A DNA stretch of 64,000 bases, taken from Nepenthes gracilis (lineage: Eukaryota; Streptophyta; Magnoliopsida; Caryophyllales; Nepenthaceae). The notes under the pieces were generated by a model, which was given only the letters and a program-made list of their open reading frames with translations, was not told the DNA's origin and did not search any database. The DNA lies in contig BSYO01000035.1 in NCBI GenBank assembly GCA_033239525.1, forward strand, positions 9,800,627 to 9,864,626, read 5' to 3'. Numbering within the stretch: the first letter of the stretch is position 1; each line of letters opens with the position of its first letter. A program made the position numbers and the translations under genes. Positions 12,337 through 22,212 of this stretch are shown here, in pieces.

Positions 12337-13124
12337 TCAGAACTCACACTTACCCAGCTTGGCATACAGTTTTTTCTCGTGGAGCACTTGAAGTACCTTC
12401 CTCAAATGAATTTTTGGCTCCTCATGATCCTTTAAATAAATCAAGATATCATCAATGAATACCACCACAAATTTATCCAAGTACGACTTGAAAACCCTAT
12501 TCATCAAATCCATAAAAGCAGTTGGAGCATTTGTAAGGCCGAAAGGCATAACAAGACATTCATAGTGGCCATAACATGTCCGAAAAGCTGTTTTAGCCAC
12601 ATCCTCTGGCTTGATCCTCAGTTGGTAATAACCGGACCTCAAATCAATCTTTGAAATACTCGAGATCCTTGCAACTGATCAAATAAATCATCGATGCGCG
12701 GTAGAGGGTATTTATTTTTAATCGTGATCTTATTCAACTCACGATAGTCAACACACAACCGCAAAGACCCATCTTTCTTCCTTACGAACAACATCGGTGC
12801 ACCCCAAGGAGATACACTCGGTCTGATAAAATCCTTACCTAATAGCTCCTGTAATTGCAACTTCAACTCCTTCAATTCAGCCGGAGCCATACGATAGGGG
12901 GATTTAGAAACTGGACTAACACCAGGAACAATAACAATCTCAAACTCAATCTCCTGGTGTGGAGGCAATCCAAGTAGCTCCTCTGAAAATACATCCTCAA
13001 AGTCACAAATAACCAAGATGTCCTTAGCCGGCACACTATGACTTCCAGTAGTGCAGGTATATGCCAGGTAAACTCTACATCCACTTTTCATCAAATGTTT
13101 AGCATATAAAGCAGAGACCAACAC
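12337..13124 (-). pseudogene. T1 reverse transcriptase
   Basis: Copies element RNA into DNA. Frame 13124-12639 has the leader [20 protein letters not shown], the segment [19 protein letters not shown], then [20 protein letters not shown] and [19 protein letters not shown]. Frame 12642-12337 continues with [32 protein letters not shown] and the active-site box FIDDILIYL. The two frames differ by a one-base deletion in a T run near 12655. Another single-base frame change lies near 13130 at the join with protease. The motif set is that of plant chromoviruses. Confidence 0.93.
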
Positions 13125-13139
13125 AGCACTCCCTTTTTC

Positions 13140-13555
13140 TTAATGCCCTGAAAGAAAAAGGGCTCCATTCCAGGAATATTAAAACAAACCCACTTTAGAA
13201 AACAGTCAACACTGGCATGGTATTTAGCCAACTAGTCCATTCCTAGGATCACGTCAAAATCACTCATGTTCAACAATACTAAGTCTACAACCAAACGGTT
13301 TCCATTCACCTCAACTATACATTCTGGATACATAACATCCGTAATCATAGAAGATCCGGTGGGAGTACACAAAAATAATTCACAATCTAAAATACACGGG
13401 GCAGATACAATACAGCATGCAAATCGCGGGGAAACAAAGGAATGGGTAGACCCCGAGTCAAATAATATGGATGCAAAAACTCCACAAATAGAAAGAGTAC
13501 CTTCCACAATATTCAGAGACACCCCCAGATCTTGAACAGCCACCGCGAAGGCCTT
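13140..13555 (-). pseudogene. T1 aspartic protease
   Basis: Cleaves the polyprotein. The active-site triad region LFDSGSTHSFVS lies at about 13465-13430 and the second conserved segment FDVILGMD at about 13258-13235, just before an in-frame TAG (13232-13234). The usual tryptophan position is the stop. After it the frame continues LAKYHASVDC to a single-base frame change near 13130. Confidence 0.9.
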
Positions 13556-14554
13556 TGCCGAAACAGTAGGCTTCTTTCCTTCCAGCCTCGGAGGTAGTGG
13601 ACAATCCCTGATAATGTGGTCTTGCTGCCGACATCTGAAACACGCTCCCGACATCTTACGGCATGTTTGTCCCGGATGTTTCCTTCCACAGAAGGTACAG
13701 CCATCGACCGATACTCTAGTACTGGTTACTGACTGAGTCGGTACAATACTCTTTCCCTTGTCAGCTACCCTAGTCTTCTTGTGCGGTCCAGAAGACCCCG
13801 CAGCTAATCTGGTACTTACTCCCGCTCGACTGGTTGTTCTCTTTGTGTAGAATCTCTCTATTTCCACCTCCTTCTCATAAATCACTGCTCAGTCCAGGAT
13901 CTCGGCATACGTTTGGAGCTTTAAAACGGACAATAACTTTCTAATGTCATCCCGTAGCCCTTGCAGGAACTTCTTCGCTTTCCTCTACTCATCCTCTATG
14001 TAGAAAGGTGCAAAACGGGATAACTCCGTGAACTTGGCATCATATTCTTTGACCGTCATGTTTCCTTGTCTCAATCTCATAAATTCTTACTTCTTCTGAT
14101 CTCGGAGACTGGATGGGAAATATTTTTTCATAAATGCATCCTCGAACATGTCCCAAGTAATGGCTTCATTAGGCACTCCCATCGCCATTTTCTGCATATC
14201 CCACCAACTATCGGCTTCACCTTCCAACTTGTACGCCGCAAAGGTGACCTTTTTTCTATCGGTACAGTTAAGCACAGCGAATATTTTCTTCATTCTTTTC
14301 AACCACACGTCTGCCTCATCCAGATCAAGCTTTCCTAGGAAGCCCGGTGCTCGTTCAGCTGTGAATCTATCATATGTCGTATGACCAAAAAGTGTCAGAG
14401 CTGGCTCGGGTGCAGGAGTCGAAGCCATGTACTTTTGCTTGACAGATTCTACTACGTTGGTCATCCTCTCTAACAGAACAATATAAGCGGTCTCTCTATC
14501 ATAGGGCATGCTAGCGCCACCACGGTCATTTCTTCTACCTCTTCTACTTGCCAT
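13556..14554 (-). pseudogene. T1 gag and zinc knuckle
   Basis: Forms the virus-like particle and binds RNA. The start at 14554 (MASRRGRRNDRGG) is the first ATG after the primer site, about 220 nt away, and aligns with the T2 gag start. The capsid part contains DVWLKRMKKIFAVLNCT, ADSWWDM and FMKKYFP. The nucleocapsid part has CTFCGRKHPGQTC followed by a CCHC knuckle, CFRCRQQDHIIRDC. In-frame stops lie at 14087-14089, 13985-13987 and 13889-13891, all compatible with C-to-T change on the coding strand. The same frame runs on into protease without a separate start. Confidence 0.92.
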
Positions 14555-14772
14555 CCTATAATCAAGGCAAACACAAGGCTATAAGGACAAGGATTCAACG
14601 GAATGAGAAAGAAATATTCAACAACTTTAAGGAATTTCAAACCTAGCCTAAGAACAAATCTCTTAAGGGTCTTAGTTGCCTTAACTTTCTCAACTTATTC
14701 CTACAGGAATTCTATTTAGAGATTCAAACCTATGCTTCCGCTTTTCGATCAATTAATTCCTAAGGCATCTCA

Positions 14773-14786
14773 GTTCTCTGATACCA
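14773..14786 (-). other. T1 primer binding site
   Basis: Minus-strand TGGTATCAGAGAAC, two bases inside the 5' LTR, is complementary to the 3' end of initiator tRNA-Met over its first eleven bases. Confidence 0.9.
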
Positions 14787-15375
14787 AATGTGACGGGACG
14801 GAATTATTTATTTATTTTTTTCTCAAAAGCTTCTGTCAAGACAGGAATAGGATTAACGGTACTTAAACGTAAGGCAAGACTTCTGCAGAAATTTCGGCAG
14901 AGTCTCCTTTGTAACAGGATGAAAAACCCAAAATACAACCTATATGATCATCCATTTCAAGCACGTAACTATCAATTATCCATAAATCTTCCTACAACAA
15001 GCATATACATGATCACATATGCCATCCATGGCATAAATCTACAAAAGCGTTAGCTTCACTAATAGTTCAATAATGAGATGCCGTCTAGGACCTGTATAAT
15101 ATATCCAAAAGTTTAGAGCGGAAGCTAAACTAATAACCTGTAGAAGCATAGTTTTTCCTTCTTACTATCTCATACATCATGCATTCTATACAAAATCCAC
15201 ATGTTTATGAACGTCCATAAATATAAGATCAATGTTCAAAATCGCATGATCAGACAAGTCTTTACGTCAACAGACTCTTCGAAATAAATAGCTCCAAATG
15301 CCACAGGTCCTCAAAAGTCTTCAAAAATTTCTCTTGATCACTCTTTCTCGTCGGGCACTAACTCTACTGTCTCAT

Positions 15376-16604
15376 CTGGAGGGGAAAAAAATAATAAAAC
15401 AGTGAGTCGGGGCCCAGCAAGCTACATGCACATGAACAGTAAAACAGTGATGCAGAACGGTCATATAGCTATGCATAAACAGGACAGTTAATTAGAACAT
15501 AATCCAATAAATAGAGAAAACATACTTTAACGGAATTAAGCTTCAGAATCAGAAATCAATAGTCGGTAAACAGTAATCAGTAAACGTTAATTAGCAAACA
15601 GAAAAAGGTAAGTAGTAGTCGGTGTTCAGTATTCGGTAAACTATAAACAATAATCGATACTCGGTAGACGGTAAATGGTAAACGGTACTCCATAATCGGT
15701 AATCGGTACAGTAAATGGTAACATAACTTTATCGGTAACAGACCTTGCCAGTATACCCTACTAGCTGAGGGGGCGAATAATCGAGGATAGATTGTGTTCA
15801 CTCCACACAATCTAAGGCCTGTAACAGTAATATCCCATCTCACGGGATCAATACGGTATGCCACCCGAAGGTAGGCAGGTAACAGTAAATCCTGCCGTAA
15901 CGCCTTGAGGAAGGCGGATCACAAATAACTCCATCGAGTTATCTCGATTACCAGAAAAGTCCTAAGGCATTAGGAGAACCTATCGGATTGTAGTAGTCTT
16001 AAATAATGAATAGAAATAACCTCTTTATTAAAAACCCTCCTTCAAAATCATGAGTTTTACAATTTACTTTGATTAACTTCCGAATGAGCAGTAACGGTCT
16101 AAAACTCCTTGATTTTGCTTAAACGGTGCATGAAATTTTCATCGGTACAAGTCCGTGCGGGAGCTTCTCTCAATATCAATTAACTTTTATATATCTGGAA
16201 CTTTGGTTAAAAATCACTAAAACCCCTTCATTTTCGTACTTAGCGTTTCGCCAAAGTCTTCGGACACAAATTGATCTCTATACATGTACTTATTCGTGAA
16301 ATAAATGCCATAAATCCATACATATACATTAAATCATGTAATTTACTCAAGCTTCACAATATTTTCAAGTTAGGGTTTCATCACATATATTCGGAAGCAA
16401 ATCGAACAACATTTATATGCTTATTCACGAAATCGAAGCTCAAACTTGCAATAAACACGGGTAAACACAAAATCTAACCAATAATCGAAGGAAATATACT
16501 TCATTTACTTTAAACATGCATCAACATCATTTTAAAGCATCTTTATCAACTTTAAAGTAAGAAGAAACGGTAAAAACGAAAAACAATGTCCGAAGTGCAC
16601 TTGC
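15376..16604 (-). other. Candidate GC-AG intron in T1 5' LTR
   Basis: Donor AAG|GCAAGT at 16604. The branch-like CTCAC at 15406-15402 has its A 27 nt before the intron end, followed by a T/C-rich run and CTCCAG|ATGAG (AG at 15377-15376). Length 1,229 nt. It contains the short-period array. The same parts recur in the T2, T3, S1 and T5 LTRs. Splicing itself is inferred. Confidence 0.5.
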
Positions 16605-16750
16605 CTTGGTCCGATCTACCGTTATTTTACCGGGTGTGGATTGAAACTAGAGATTTCCCCCTTCTTCTCCTCTCTTCTTCTTCTTTTTCCTCTCCTTCGT
16701 GCGTACTCTACTTTTTCTCTCTCTCTTTTCCCTTTTCTCCTCTATTTATA
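16599..16750 (-). promoter_or_regulatory. T1 5' LTR TATA box, leader and GC donor-like site
   Basis: TATAAATA (16750-16743, minus strand) lies 140 nt before ACCAAG|GCAAGT (donor core 16604-16599). The leader is purine-rich and has no ATG, so it is probably an untranslated first exon. Confidence 0.65.
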
Positions 16751-17079
16751 ACCAAAACGAAACCAGAACGCGGGTAAAAGTCCAAGTGCGGCTCGAGCGC
16801 TCAGCGAGCAGGCCGTATTCTGTTTTTCACGCTCAAGCGGCCAGCGGGCGCGTGGCGAGGGGCCTACATTCTGTTTTCAAGCTTGAGCGGCCAGCAGGCA
16901 CGCGCTTGGTGCGGCAACTCTGGATTTTACCCTGATAACTTTCTTTGATCTCGATTATTTTTTTAATTTTTTTACTTTCAATCATCATTTTTCACTGTAA
17001 GTTTGGCCTCCTAATGATGCTCATCGTTCTAATTACTTCCAGTTTTTCACGTTTTTTTGTTTCGGGGCCTCACAAAATC

Positions 17080-18080
17080 TAAGCAAAACTAAATAAAAAT
17101 TGAAATAAACAAAAAATAGGGTATGCGGATACTTTCCTTGACTTCTACTCTTGCAGATCTTACCAAATAATACTTCAAAATCTCTCCTCCTCTTCCTTTC
17201 TCTTCCTTCTCTTCTTTTTCTTTCTCCTTTCTTCTCTTTCTCGCATAAAATGATCGAAATAGTGTGCATCACCCATATATAAACAAACTGGCACATGAGT
17301 GCCACCTCAGGTTCTGTCAAGTGCACTCCTTCCACACCTAACCCTAGTAGTGCATGAGTGACGTCTCAAGCACTTCTCGAGTGTGAGCAATTTACCAACC
17401 ATGTTTAAGTGCCACCTTGAGTGCACATTAGGCAATCTCCAATTTGCCTAAAATCTGCTAAAGCAGCCTATAGGTGTTTCTTGGGTGCACCCAATCAGCA
17501 AAAAAGGCACAAGTGCATATCAAGCATGCCTTAGGCACCAAATCAAGTTCCTTGCTCCAATTTTTTTTCAAATTACATTGCATAATTATTTTTAATATAT
17601 CCAAAATTAACCTAAAATAAATTGATAATATCAAGTTGACTAGACGGGGAACCGGGCATTATATTAAACTTTTGTGATCAAAATAAACAACAATATTATC
17701 CATATACAAGTAAAAGCTACAAATCATCTGAGTAAAAAATCACCGCTGCCAATTCTAAATCGTGGATAGGATAATTCTATTCGTGAGTATCGAATTGCCT
17801 TGACCAAAAAATAACTATTCATCCCTATTACATCAGTACAAAACCCAAACACTTAAGCATCACAATATACTATAAAACCTCTAGATTCATTCGGAATTGA
17901 CAATATTACTGTAAAGGTTAACCAATCTGTGAGGTCTTGATCCGAAATATGATAATTTAAAAGTAATTAAAATAATAATAATCAAGATGATACCAAATAT
18001 ATATGAAAGAATGAGTTTTAGAAGTGGAAGAGAGGAAAATCAGCTGTTGCATACAGATCTGTTGTACAGCAGCACAGTGC
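17080..18080 (-). mobile_element. Old LTR-like DNA flanking T1
   Basis: Continuation of the T1 target. On the minus strand it shows a TATATA box near 17276, a purine-rich stretch (17230-17160) and a donor-like AAG|GAAAGT at 17136-17131, resembling LTR leaders elsewhere, then AT-rich DNA. No coding part is visible before the RT relic at 18081. Borders are not defined. Confidence 0.4.
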
Positions 18081-18489
18081 CTACCGCATGCTCAAGCGCG
18101 GCAATAAGCGCCAAAAACAGTAGAGCCCTTCCTTCTTTCTAACGCCAAAAGCCAAGCACCAACAATATTGAAAATATTTATTTTTAATCGTGACTTTATT
18201 CAGTTCACGGTAAATCCACATATAGCCACAACAATCCATCCTTCTTTTGGACAAAAAGTACTGGTGCACCCATGAAGATATACTCGACCTGATAAAACCC
18301 TTATCTAGCAATTCTTACAACTGTAATTTCAATTCATTTAGCTCAGTAGACACCATCCGATACAGTGCCTTTGAAATGGGGCCAATTCCAGGGACTACCT
18401 TAATCTCGAATTCTATCTCCTTATGAGGAGGAAACCGAGGCAATTCCTCCGGAAACACATCCTCAAATTTGCATACAACCAAAATGTCT
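18081..18489 (-). pseudogene. Gypsy T6 reverse transcriptase relic
   Basis: The minus-strand frame 18500-18315 reads DILVVCKFEDVFPEELPRFP and then PHKEIEFEIKVVPGIGPISK, matching the N-terminal RT region of T1. 18311-18081 continues with KGFIRS and YRELNKVTIKNKYF, then loses similarity. The rest of RT, RNase H and integrase are missing. A LINE-type insertion separates it from its protease-side sequence at 19461. Confidence 0.85.
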
Positions 18490-18503
18490 TTTACAGGCAC
18501 ATT

Positions 18504-19446
18504 TTTTTTTTTTTGGTAAGTAAGTAAAGTTGAATTAAAATAATTAAAAAAGGTACATAAACTAAGTTCTAACTCTAAGTGTTTTGCCGACTTAAAGGTA
18601 GAGCAAATCCGCTAGGGTATACCCTGAGCACAAAGATTCAACGAAATAATTTGTGAAAGCAAAGAAGACATACAAAGAAGGAAAACAAACGCCAACCAAA
18701 GAGCCAACTACCATTCCTAGGGTCACGATCTTGCCATGTTCAAAATCAAGTCTACAGCACATCGGTTTCCATTCACGATAGAACGATTCGGATACAGCGT
18801 TATGATTGGCAAATCAGCAACAATAGCAATACGACATTAGCATAGGACGTCAACAAACAACACACCAAACACGAAAATCATCCAATCCAGGCAAATGGAC
18901 CTTGGGGACCTCATGACACCAAATCAATAAAAAAACGAACAAATAGAAAGAGTAGCCATGATGTAGATAATATCGAACACGAAGAATATCGAATCCGGGC
19001 AAATGGAGACTAGAACACATCAACAAGATACCAAGTAAACCCCTCAGCGAACCACTGAGCCGTGGGGCAGGAGAAGCCACAGAATACTGGCCAAGAAAAT
19101 ATAGATAGCTGGGGTTCTAGATGGCTGGCCTCAAGGTGTTTTTTTTTAAAACCGGCCAATTGCTACCTACCGAAAAAATGTACTTTCATCAAGGTACAAA
19201 GCGGGCATACAACACAAAATAGCCAATCTGGCAAGTGGCATCCCATATTAAAAATAATAATAATTTTTTTAAAAGAATCCAGCCAATAGTTGCAAACCGA
19301 GAAAACCAAATATCCACCAAAGTACAAGGCCGGCAAGGAGCCCAACAAGCCATTCCGGTAGAACAAGACAAAATGTCCAACTATTTTTTTTGGGCGACCC
19401 GAAGCCGGTCACCAAGAGAACGGCCATACTCAACAAAGAGACAGGC
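18504..19446 (-). mobile_element. LINE insertion C with a gypsy fragment inside
   Basis: 943-bp minus-strand insertion flanked by a 14-bp target duplication with one mismatch: tttacaggcacatt (18490-18503) and tttacatgcacatt (19447-19460). The 3' end is a T run then 'ggtaagtaagtaaag', with the family block 'gttttgccgacttaaag' and 'gctagggtataccctgag'. At about 18703-18790 there is gypsy protease-region sequence ('attcctagggtcacg', 'ggtttccattcac') in the same orientation. Beyond that comes non-coding sequence. The insert looks chimeric. Confidence 0.75.
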
Positions 19447-19460
19447 TTTACATGCACATT

Positions 19461-19709
19461 ATGACTCCCAATAGTACTGGCATACACCAGATAAGCTTGA
19501 CACTCACCCCGAATCAAATGTTTAGCATGCAACTTCAAAATTAGTACAGGTATATTATTCCTTTTAATGCCTTGGAAGAAAAAGGACTCAACTTCCAGAA
19601 TAGGAAAACACAACCTTTTTAAGAAACAATCAATACTGGTGTGATACTTAGCCAACCAGTCCATTCCAAAAATTACATCAAAATCACTCATATCTAACAA
19701 TATCAAATC
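19461..19709 (-). pseudogene. Gypsy T6 protease-RT linker relic
   Basis: The minus-strand frame reads LLDMSDFDVIFGMDWLAKYH, then FFFQGIKRNNIPVL and the LHAKHLIRGECQAYLVYAST segment. This equals the protease end and linker of T1 and is better preserved, as the tryptophan that is a stop in T1 is intact here. The frame resumes beyond LINE E at about 19913-19923 and then meets LINE F. Confidence 0.85.
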
Positions 19710-19896
19710 TTTTTTTGGTAAGTAAATTATATTGAAAACAATATAAAATTTATAACTCTGATATTCTATTTTTAAGTGTTTTGCTGACTTAAAAATAGAT
19801 AAGAACGCTAGGGTATACCCTGAGTACAAAAGAACAAGTCTCCACAGTAAAAACAAAAAAAACAAAAAGGAATCAATCAAACATATGCCAAAAGTC
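19710..19896 (-). mobile_element. Short LINE insertion E
   Basis: 187-bp, strongly 5'-truncated minus-strand LINE. The 3' T run and 'ggtaagtaaatt' lie at its left end, and the family block 'gttttgctgacttaaa' with 'gctagggtataccctgag' lies inside. It is flanked by a 16-bp duplication with one mismatch: ctaacaatatcaaatc (19694-19709) and ctaacaacatcaaatc (19897-19912). Confidence 0.88.
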
Positions 19897-19923
19897 CTAA
19901 CAACATCAAATCAACCGCCATTG

Positions 19924-22207
19924 TTTTGGTAAGTAATTAAAATGCATTAAAAGAAAAAAAAAATTACAACACCTATGTTCGATTCCAAGTGTTTTGCCGA
20001 CTTAGAGATAGAATATAACTGTAATGGCATCCCTGAGAACCATCACACTAGTCATGAAAACAAAAATACAAACAAAAGTATTTCAAATCATATATCATAT
20101 GACCATAACAGCAACATCAGAGGAATGACACCTACATAGACATTGGTGGCAACAATGCCAATAGATTCCAAACAAAAAATACAAAAATAAATCCAAACCG
20201 AAAAAACCCTCCAACCCTGTGAGTAGCCAGAGTGATCGGCCAAGAGGAAGTCCTGCAAATTGCAGCACTAGGGCTAGTATGCATGGACAGCCAACATGCT
20301 ATGTTAGACATGATGAGTGAAAGAAGGGGACCGCTTCTGCTTAGGCCGTTTCAATTTTTTGAGGATAAATTTCAGCCCAAAGCCTCAAGAAGCAGCCGGT
20401 TGTTGTCTCATATCCGCAAGATTCCTTCTCTGCTACTCAATATTAGTGCACGGTCTCGGATCCCAACCTTAAGGATGCAAAAGAACAACTTGGGCTAAAG
20501 AGCTAAGGGCAGGAGAATCTACAACCTCTTCAGAACAATTTGAATTTCCAAGAGCATCCAGCCGGTCCGCATCTGTAATCGGTCTAAGGGGTACATGGGC
20601 AGCACCTGCAACAAGGATTCCAGCACTAGCTACTGTAATTCCACGCCGCAAAACCTCAGCATATGAAACATGGTGCCTATCTTTGTGGATATCTTCTGGA
20701 TGATGATCACCACACGAAAGCACTCCAGCCACCAACTGGGCTTGGGCTTCCTGATGACCAATAGCTAAGGGCTGTCCTAGAGCAGAGTCAAGATCATGCC
20801 TGTAGGAACATGGGTTCACAAACACTGCCTCTGCATCATGGTGCCAACTCTTATTGATGTCTTCTTGTTGACAAAGGCCGGGCGTATGAATCCCAGTCAC
20901 TAACGGGTTTTAAATAACCTAATTTCCAATAGATATGGGCTGATCATTCACAACCAAATCAAGAGCATGGCCTGGACAATCAACATAAGAAAGAATGGAG
21001 TTCAGAAGTTCATTAGCCTCCTGGATTGCTTCTTTCAATGGTTTAATCTCAGCAGCCTGATCACCAGAAGCTTCATTATGCTGCTCAAGATCAATGTCAA
21101 CCTGAAAACAACCGAACAATGTGTTGCTAGGATCCTTCTCATTTACGACAGCAATCAATCCCAAAGAAGCAGCAGCAAGAGAAGAACATGACGCAGGAGC
21201 CTCCTCCAGGGCATCCTCATTTATATGAAGGCTCTGCATCTCCAATTCAGAATAGTCGATCATAGCAGGGCCCGAAGACCCATCATCAACTTGAAGGGAA
21301 GCAAAGGGATTGGCAGAACAGCTGGGAACACAAGTCGGTTGGCCAAATAAAGAAACAGGTTGCTTAGAAAGGTCCTTTTTATCCTATCCAGCAACTGGAG
21401 AATTAGAGGTGAAGGGAATAGGAAGAATCCTTCCGGTAGGTCAGAAAATTTTCTTAGATTTGCATCTAGATTCATTATGACATAACAGAGGACAGTAACC
21501 ATAATGAATTGGCTTCCAGCTGTATTCCACATTCACCATAATTTGGGAAGCAGAATCAGGGCATGACTGCAGAACAATGTGTGCAGGAAAGGAGGCATCC
21601 ACACCCACTTCAACACAAATCTTAGCACTAGCAACATTTTCCATGTAGGTTGTCTTTGGATCAAGCTGGAGAGGCTTCCCTACAGCACTGGCTACCCAGC
21701 TAAGACCCATAGGGAACCAATATTCAATCGGCATATTTGAAAGTCTGACCCAAATAGGGAACAATTTGTGCTCCTCCTTTGTCAAATGCAAACCGGGAAT
21801 CCATTTTTTGAGGAAGATGGCCTTTCCAGAAATCGTCCACGGTTCAGCCAGTAAATATTTCTCCATCAGCTCCATGTTACAGAAATGAAAAAAGGAAAAA
21901 TCCAGCATCATTGCCAGCAATGTGAACAATCCCAAATCATCCCATATTTTCCTAGCTATGGCTTTGATAACAAAGAAGTGAGGGGTTTCTCGAAGAAATG
22001 GCCAACTAATGTAGGTCCCCATAATAGGTTTCCCTGATTAATAACTTCAGATAGAGAAGAAATAATGGCAGTATCTCCATCTACCACCTAGGGGGAAAAT
22101 TTTAGCTCTGTACATATCCCTGGTCTTACCCTCTAAACTACAGCATACCAAGAAATGGGGAATTTAGATAGAGAGGAGGAAGGGCCACTGCCTGGAGGGT
22201 GGTCGAT
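19924..22207 (-). mobile_element. LINE F: L1-type element with ORF1 only
   Basis: 2,284-bp minus-strand LINE. The 3' end at 19924 is a short T run then 'ggtaagtaatt', with the family block 'gttttgccgacttagag'. ORF1 occupies most of the body, but nothing resembling endonuclease or LINE reverse transcriptase is present between ORF1 and the 3' region. It is flanked by a short duplication, gccattg (19917-19923 and 22208-22214). The 5' end carries about 185 bp before ORF1. Confidence 0.75.
20469..22022 (-). pseudogene. LINE ORF1 protein relic (DUF4283-like)
   Basis: One minus-strand frame from 22022 to 20469 (about 517 codons) interrupted by stops at 21441-21443, near 21385, at 20919 and just after. 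The first 190 residues match the plant LINE ORF1 / DUF4283 pattern: FFVIKAIARKIWDDLGLF, LLAEPWTISGKAIFLKKWIP, PIWVRLSNMPIEYW, ASAVGKPLQLD and an ICVEVGVD strand. A damaged CCHC knuckle (GYCPLLCHNESRCK) follows, lacking the first cysteine. The C-terminal half is acidic and serine/alanine-rich with no named domain. The family is thought to bind LINE RNA. Confidence 0.82.
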
Positions 22208-22212
22208 GCCAT

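Larger units (their letters stand above)
8123..17074 (-). mobile_element. T1: complete but degenerate Ty3/gypsy chromovirus
   Basis: An 8,952-bp minus-strand LTR retrotransposon with every structural part: 5' LTR 14789-17074, tRNA-iMet primer site, gag, protease, reverse transcriptase, RNase H, integrase with chromodomain-like tail, polypurine tract, and 3' LTR 8123-10078. It is flanked by a perfect 5-bp target duplication, AAATC at 8118-8122 and 17075-17079. Domain order PR-RT-RH-INT and the integrase tail motif place it in the chromoviruses, most like the Tekay/Del group. At least ten in-frame stops and several single-base frameshifts make it inactive. It inserted into older AT-rich, LTR-like DNA, joining 8117 to 17080. 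Confidence 0.95.
14789..17074 (-). mobile_element. T1 5' LTR
   Basis: 2,286 bp, TGTGACGG... to ...GCCTCACA on the plus strand, adjoining the primer site on one side and the AAATC duplication on the other. It keeps the segment deleted from the other LTR. Read in the element's direction it holds the TATA box at 16750, a leader to 16605, the candidate intron, then about 590 bp to the end. Its middle part aligns with the T2 LTR, including the 'cgaggatagattgtg' block. Confidence 0.93.
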
